A stretch of DNA of 64,000 nucleotides, taken from positions 1 to 64,000 of the forward strand of contig DASRGG010000001.1 in the NCBI GenBank assembly GCA_035651155.1. Direction: 5' to 3'. This document shows, piece by piece, positions 59,919 through 64,000 of this stretch. The position numbers were made by a program, and so were the translations under genes. The DNA comes from CF-39 sp035651155 (lineage in GTDB: Bacteria; Chloroflexota; Limnocylindria; P2-11E). The notes beneath the pieces were generated by a model. That model saw nothing but the letters and a program-made list of their open reading frames with translations, did not search any database and was not told the origin of the DNA. Position 1 is the first letter of the stretch. Every line of letters begins with the position of its first letter.

Positions 59919-60272
59919 CTATCCCCCGTCCCGAAGGCGCCAACGGATGATCCCGTGGGCGTCCCGCTTGCGCGAGAGTGAGATGTCCTTCTCGAGACGG
60001 CGTACCCACTGATTGTTCGGGAACAGTTGCGGCAAGCTCGCTCGCGCCCGCACGTCGGTCCAGGTCAGGCCGCCTTGCGCTCCAGCCAGGACAGCTCTGA
60101 TCTTCTCTCGGAAGCCTTCGTAGGTCATCGGTGCAGATTTCTTCGGCACGTTCCAGTACGGACTCTTGCATTTCGGACAGACCCTGGGCTCCTCAGCGGT
60201 GCGAAGAGGGATCCACTCGTGACCGCACCGCTCGCAGCGGAACCCCATGACCGTGATAGGAACGCGACCCAT
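59919..60272 (-). CDS. Zinc-ribbon/winged-helix protein heading the DUF488 operon
   Basis: A 117-residue protein from ATG 60272 behind GGGAG. Residues 12-40 form a four-cysteine zinc ribbon (CERCGHEW, then CPKCKSPYWN). Residues 50-115 look like a winged helix (YEGFREKIRAVLAG, WTDVRARASLPQLFPNNQWVRRLEKD). It may be the regulator or nucleic-acid sensor of the cassette. ATG 60248 is an alternative start. Confidence 0.72.
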   Translation of the reverse strand: MGRVPITVMGFRCERCGHEWIPLRTAEEPRVCPKCKSPYWNVPKKSAPMTYEGFREKIRAVLAGAQGGLTWTDVRARASLPQLFPNNQWVRRLEKDISLSRKRDAHGIIRWRLRDGG

Positions 60273-60321
60273 CGCTGTCTCCCACGCGCCCTCCGAAACC
60301 GCCGAGGGATCTGAGCCTTCT

Positions 60322-60851
60322 CTATATGAGTCTAGAATCTATGAGTCTAGACGTAAATAGGTGACTCGCCTTCGGCCGAGCGCCACCAGACGCCGATGCG
60401 CACTCGGTTGCGAAGCGCGCGCCGTGGGCGGATGCGAACCGGTGGCTCCCAAGACGTCTGACGATCGGGTAGAGGAAGTTGTCGAGGTCGTGACCGCCCT
60501 GAGGTAGATGGGTGTCCTCCGGCAGCGACACGGCGAGCTCGAGCGACAGCAGGCCGGTGCTCGCGTCGGTCATCTGCCGGCGCGTGAGCTCGGCGACGTG
60601 GTTGAGATACTGGCCGAGCGCCACCTGCGACGGCGCCGTCTTCGCGTCCCAGCTCTCGAGGCGCGGTGGCAGGGCGAGCGTGAGCGGGACCGTGTCAGGT
60701 GGCCGCCAGATCGAGAACGCCCGCGTGTCCGCCACTCCGTGCCGATCAAGAGGTGACCGTTCTTTCGTGCATGGAGCTCTTCACGCGATGGTACGTCTGG
60801 GCGACGCACACCTGCGGGGTGTGCCGCGAGGTAGGCGGCCCGCGCGTTCAC
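60322..60851 (-). pseudogene. Unrecognised gene, probably frameshifted
   Basis: From GTG 60851 one frame reads NARAAYLAAHPAGVRRPDVPSREELHARKNGHLLIGTEWR and then becomes arginine-rich. Another frame, from GTG 60735, continues with RAFSIWRPPDTVPLTLALPPRLESW through HDLDNFLYPIVRRLGSHRF. One missing base near 60725 would join them. A further shift near the end may restore RIGVWWRSAEGESPIYV. The family is not recognised; HDLDNFLYPI vaguely recalls RusA-like proteins. It lies between the DUF488 operon and the restriction gene. Confidence 0.5.
60325..60351. repeat. Direct 12-bp repeats TATGAGTCTAGA
   Basis: Two perfect copies (60325-60336 and 60340-60351) lie 15 bp apart in an AT-rich patch. Each contains the palindrome TCTAGA. 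They sit between the DUF488 operon and the unrecognised gene upstream, and could be an operator for the zinc-ribbon/winged-helix protein. Confidence 0.5.
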
Positions 60852-60984
60852 GCGTCGCGTGACCTGCCTCGACTCTCCTCGCCGTGCAGCACGCTGCCTC
60901 GCATCGTCATGGCCGCGAGCGAGTCCCAGGCGCTTCAGCAGGGCGCTCGGCGGCTCCCGCTTGCGTTGGCGCCAGATGCGCCGC

Positions 60985-63813
60985 TCAACTCACCGCGGTC
61001 TGCTTTGCGACCGGGCAATGCCGTTCGAGAACATCCGGCAGATCATCCTGCGAGAGCGATACGTCCCACGCCCAGGTCCCGAACCCCCCGTGCGTGTTGA
61101 TCGCGCGGACCCACTCATCGAGGAACTGACGCTTCGTGCGGTCGTCCTGCGTGTCCTGGCCCTTCACCTCGAGTACCAGCGTCACGCCGTTCGCGAGCCG
61201 GATGAGGAAGTCCGGACGGTACTTCTTCACGACGCCGTTGAACACATACGTGATCTCGAACCCCAGGTGGTCGTTCTTCACCCACGCGGCCACCGCCGGG
61301 TTGATGTCGAGGTGCATGGCCTCGGTCGCCTCCCAGCTGCTGTCGAAGACGCACACGTTGATGTGCGAGCGCTGGGTCCGCTCACGCGGCTTCTTCGTGT
61401 ACCAGGTCCCCATGTCGCCGGTGCCCCGGATCGGGCGCTCGGTGTCGAAGACCGGGACCAGCGCCTCGGTGTTCTCGAAGTGGATGGCCTCGAAGACGTG
61501 CTGGACGACCTTGTTCATGTTCAGCGTGATGATCAGCCGGCGGCGGAGCTCGTCCTGCGCGTAGACGGCCGGCTGGATCTGCAGCCGGTCGCTGCCAAGG
61601 AACCTCTCGACCAGGCCAATGACCTGCGGCAGCAGGCTCTCGCGTGTCCCCTTCCAAGTCGGCTTCAGCTGGTCGTACACATCGCGCGCGGTCTCGAAGA
61701 TGATCCGCTGGAGGCGGAACTGTCGCGCGAGCTCCTGGAGGTCGATCGGTGACAGTCGGCTGAAGTCGGCCTTTCCGGCGAGCACCGGCGCCATGAGCGC
61801 CTTCATCGCGATGTCGCTCGCGTTAAGGACGAGCGGCTTCACCTTCGCGAGATCCAGCGCAAGGCGCGGACGGTACTCCCGATCGATCCGCACCACGTTC
61901 GGCCAGCTGATGGCGAACGCCGCCTTCGCAGGGTCGGGGAAGACCGGGACGGGCGGCGCGCTCGGCTTGCGCACCGTCGTACCGCCCTCGTGCGGCAGGA
62001 ACGTGAAGGGGACGCCGAAGATGTTGACGTACTCGGGGTCGAAGAAGCCCGTCTCCGGGTTCACCTCATACGAGGTGCGGCGCAGGCCACGACCGACGAC
62101 CTGCTCACAGAGGAGCTGCGAGTCGAAGGCACGCAGACCCATGATGTGCGTGACCGTCTTCGCGTCCCATCCCTCGGTAAGCATCCCCACCGAGATGACG
62201 GACTGGACGTTCGCGCCAGGCTGGCCCGCCTGCCCGACCGTGTTCACCATGAGGCGCAGGTACTCGGCCTGCTCCTTCTTGGACTTGGGCTTCGCCGGGG
62301 CCTCGCTCTCAGCCTCGGCATCTCCGTTCGCGTCGTCGACGACCGCGACCGGTAGCGCCTCGACGATCTCGTCGCGCGCCTCGGCCTCCTCGAGGACCTT
62401 CGAGTCGATGTGCAGCGTGCGCGCCGGATCCTTGAGGTCGTCGATCCCGTGGATCTTGCCGATCATGAACGCGTTGTAGACGCGTGCCGCCGTCTCGGTG
62501 CGGTTGGCGACCGTGATCATCACCGGTGGCGTCGGCTGACCCCAGTCCTCCCACGCCTTCTTCGTCTCGAGCCAGTCCTTGCCGAGCAGGAGGTAAGCGT
62601 TCACGACGAGGTCAGGCAGGGGCTCCTGTGGCTTCGCGGGTCGGCTGAGGTCCGTCTTGACCTCGGAATCGTTGTAGATGTGATACAGCCGCGACTTGTA
62701 GTCGGAGCTGAGCTTGCCGTCGTCGCGTACCACGACCCGCGGTGTCTTGACCAGGCCGGACTCGATCGCATCGTTCAAGCCGAAGTCGCTGACGACCCAA
62801 CCGAAGAGCGTCTCTTCGCCGCTCGCCTTCCCGGTCGGTGCGAAGGGTGTCGCCGAGAAGTCGTAGGTCGCGATGATCTCGCGCGTCCTGTGCAGTCGGT
62901 CGAGCGCACCGACCCAGATGGTCGCCTCCTCGAGCGTGTCCTTGCCGACCTCGCGCGCGGTGGTCTTCGGCGGCACCCGCCAGGCGTGGTGCCCTTCGTC
63001 GTTGATGACCACGAGCCCATGCATCGACGCGAGTTCCTCGAGGACGCGCTGCGTGAAGGCTTCGTCGCTCTCCGCGCCCTTCTTGACCACCTTCGGTCCG
63101 TCGCTGGGGTCGAGGGGCGCGAGCATGTGCCAGTTGCGCACGAGGACCCGGCCTTGTCGCAGCTTGTCCTCGAGGCCTGCGGGGATGATCGAGAAGAGCT
63201 CGTAGTAGTTCCCCGGTTGGCTGGGGAGCAGGACGTCGAGCCGCTTACGCACCGTGAGCCCGGGCGCGACGACGAGGACGGCCTTCGAAAAGCGCTTGTC
63301 CTGCGGGTAGGAGGCCTTGTTCAGGATCTGCCAGGCGATGAGCATCGCCATGACGATCGTCTTCCCGGATCCGGTGGCCATCTTCGCGCACAGCCGCGGA
63401 AAGTCACCTCCGTCGCTCGGGACCTCGATGCCCTGGCGATCGGCGGCCGAGGCCTCGGTCAGCCAGATGAGCGTCTCGATGGCCTCGAGCTGGCAGAAGA
63501 AGAAGCGCCGATCGCCACGCTGCTCGGGGTCGTACCAGTGCTGGAGGAGCCTCTTGGTGATGCCGGTCGCGTTGGGGTAGCCAGCCTCGCGCCAGGCCTT
63601 CACCCGCGGACGGATCTGGTTCGGGAGCTCGAGCGGGGTGAAGATCCCGGGGTCGTCGAACGACTTCGAGGAGGTCGATGCACGCACGAAGCCGGCCGGC
63701 CGCCGGCCCGCGGTCCGCTCGAACACGCGGAGCGCGGGATCGTATGCCCAGTGCTCGCGCGGCTCCTCGTACGGGGAGTTGATGATGAGCTGGTCGATCG
63801 TCGCCGTCGCCAC
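60985..63813 (-). CDS. Type III-like restriction endonuclease, helicase-nuclease subunit
   Basis: A 942-residue protein from GTG 63813, which overlaps the methylase stop (TAGTG). Superfamily 2 helicase motifs are in order: ATGSGKT (Walker A), DEGHH (DExH), TYDFSATPF (motif III), SVGMLTEGWDA and EQVVGRGLRR (motif VI). The C-terminal nuclease has PDFLIRLANG, then LVLEVKGQD, a PD-(D/E)XK site. It resembles the BPTD_3080-type restriction family and cuts unmodified DNA while translocating. It appears intact. Confidence 0.9.
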   Translation of the reverse strand: MATATIDQLIINSPYEEPREHWAYDPALRVFERTAGRRPAGFVRASTSSKSFDDPGIFTPLELPNQIRPRVKAWREAGYPNATGITKRLLQHWYDPEQRGDRRFFFCQLEAIETLIWLTEASAADRQGIEVPSDGGDFPRLCAKMATGSGKTIVMAMLIAWQILNKASYPQDKRFSKAVLVVAPGLTVRKRLDVLLPSQPGNYYELFSIIPAGLEDKLRQGRVLVRNWHMLAPLDPSDGPKVVKKGAESDEAFTQRVLEELASMHGLVVINDEGHHAWRVPPKTTAREVGKDTLEEATIWVGALDRLHRTREIIATYDFSATPFAPTGKASGEETLFGWVVSDFGLNDAIESGLVKTPRVVVRDDGKLSSDYKSRLYHIYNDSEVKTDLSRPAKPQEPLPDLVVNAYLLLGKDWLETKKAWEDWGQPTPPVMITVANRTETAARVYNAFMIGKIHGIDDLKDPARTLHIDSKVLEEAEARDEIVEALPVAVVDDANGDAEAESEAPAKPKSKKEQAEYLRLMVNTVGQAGQPGANVQSVISVGMLTEGWDAKTVTHIMGLRAFDSQLLCEQVVGRGLRRTSYEVNPETGFFDPEYVNIFGVPFTFLPHEGGTTVRKPSAPPVPVFPDPAKAAFAISWPNVVRIDREYRPRLALDLAKVKPLVLNASDIAMKALMAPVLAGKADFSRLSPIDLQELARQFRLQRIIFETARDVYDQLKPTWKGTRESLLPQVIGLVERFLGSDRLQIQPAVYAQDELRRRLIITLNMNKVVQHVFEAIHFENTEALVPVFDTERPIRGTGDMGTWYTKKPRERTQRSHINVCVFDSSWEATEAMHLDINPAVAAWVKNDHLGFEITYVFNGVVKKYRPDFLIRLANGVTLVLEVKGQDTQDDRTKRQFLDEWVRAINTHGGFGTWAWDVSLSQDDLPDVLERHCPVAKQTAVS

Positions 63814-64000
63814 TACTCGAGCTCCAGCAGCTTGAGGCTCTCGATCCCGCGGTCGTCGACGATCTTCACCGCCGCGCGCCTGTGCGGACCGGCCTCGAAG
63901 GGAAGCGATGTAGTGCCGCGATAGGCCTCCAGGAGCGTCTCATCGATGACAGCCTTGAGATCCTTCGCGAGCCTCGACCAGCCGTCCTTCTCGCCCGCCA
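63813..64000 (-). CDS. C-terminus of a type III-like DNA methyltransferase (partial)
   Basis: The last 61 codons before TAG at 63813-63815 read SRLAKDLKAVIDETLLEAYRG, then TTSLPFEAG and VKIVDDRGIESLKLLELE. This is the style of the methylase gene found upstream of BPTD_3080-type nucleases. The catalytic part lies beyond the window edge, so the function rests on gene order and this tail. Confidence 0.65.
   Translation of the reverse strand, partial: AGEKDGWSRLAKDLKAVIDETLLEAYRGTTSLPFEAGPHRRAAVKIVDDRGIESLKLLELE

Noticed and set aside
1..64000. CRISPR arrays, rRNA genes and insertion sequences
   Set aside because: No regularly spaced repeats, rRNA-like segments or transposase genes with terminal repeats were seen.

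Overview
The window is a GC-rich bacterial chromosome segment with tightly packed genes, many joined by ATGA, GTGA, TAATG or TAGTG overlaps. Gene content suggests a Chloroflexota-type organism, possibly a Limnocylindria or Ellin6529-like lineage. It has split acetyl-CoA carboxylase genes, bifunctional phosphoglucose/phosphomannose isomerase, lipoproteins with classical lipoboxes, and many apparently leaderless genes. The lineage is an inference from gene style, not from a marker gene.

Layout. 0.1-5.2 kb: a histidine phosphatase fused to adenine phosphoribosyltransferase, a DUF1003 membrane protein, and a GNAT-ahcY-metK operon (SAM cycle). 5.7-9.2 kb: peptide ABC importer genes without ATPases. 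9.3-14.2 kb: proC-nnrE-methyltransferase, divergent from an MBL hydrolase-FAD oxidoreductase pair. 14.2-18.8 kb: a receiver protein and a sugar nucleotide/phosphosugar operon ending in a Nudix hydrolase. 18.8-22 kb: a SWIM zinc-finger protein, then a cobalamin riboswitch controlling btuFCD. 22.2-28.4 kb: surE and an AI-2E family permease, divergent from thrC-thrB-lipoprotein-birA-degV. 28.5-40.4 kb: the fatty-acid block (accD, accA, a BCCP-like protein lacking its biotin lysine, fabD, accC, fabZ, fabF, accB), interrupted by a nucleotidyltransferase/HEPN toxin-antitoxin remnant, an arginase family gene and a cysteinyl-tRNA synthetase fused to a glycosyltransferase. 40.5-53.8 kb: an NRAMP transporter with an MgtE-like cytosolic partner, a degenerate DNA methylase-like protein, thioredoxin, a lipoprotein serpin and assorted metabolism.

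From about 53.9 kb to the right edge the window is an integrated island. It opens with a truncated selenocysteine tRNA and tandem 11-bp repeats. It then carries a two-gene unknown cassette, a frameshifted tyrosine recombinase with its excisionase, a remnant of a second recombinase, a membrane-anchored Mrr-like nuclease, a DUF488 cassette of three genes, and a type III-like restriction enzyme with the end of its methylase.

Two window-wide patterns stand out. First, many genes have a TAnnnT hexamer 6-9 bases before the start codon, which indicates leaderless transcription. Second, five conserved genes (phosphomannomutase family, Nudix, btuC, accC, cysS) have no ATG, GTG or TTG where homology places the start. 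They seem to begin with ATA, ACG or CTG.
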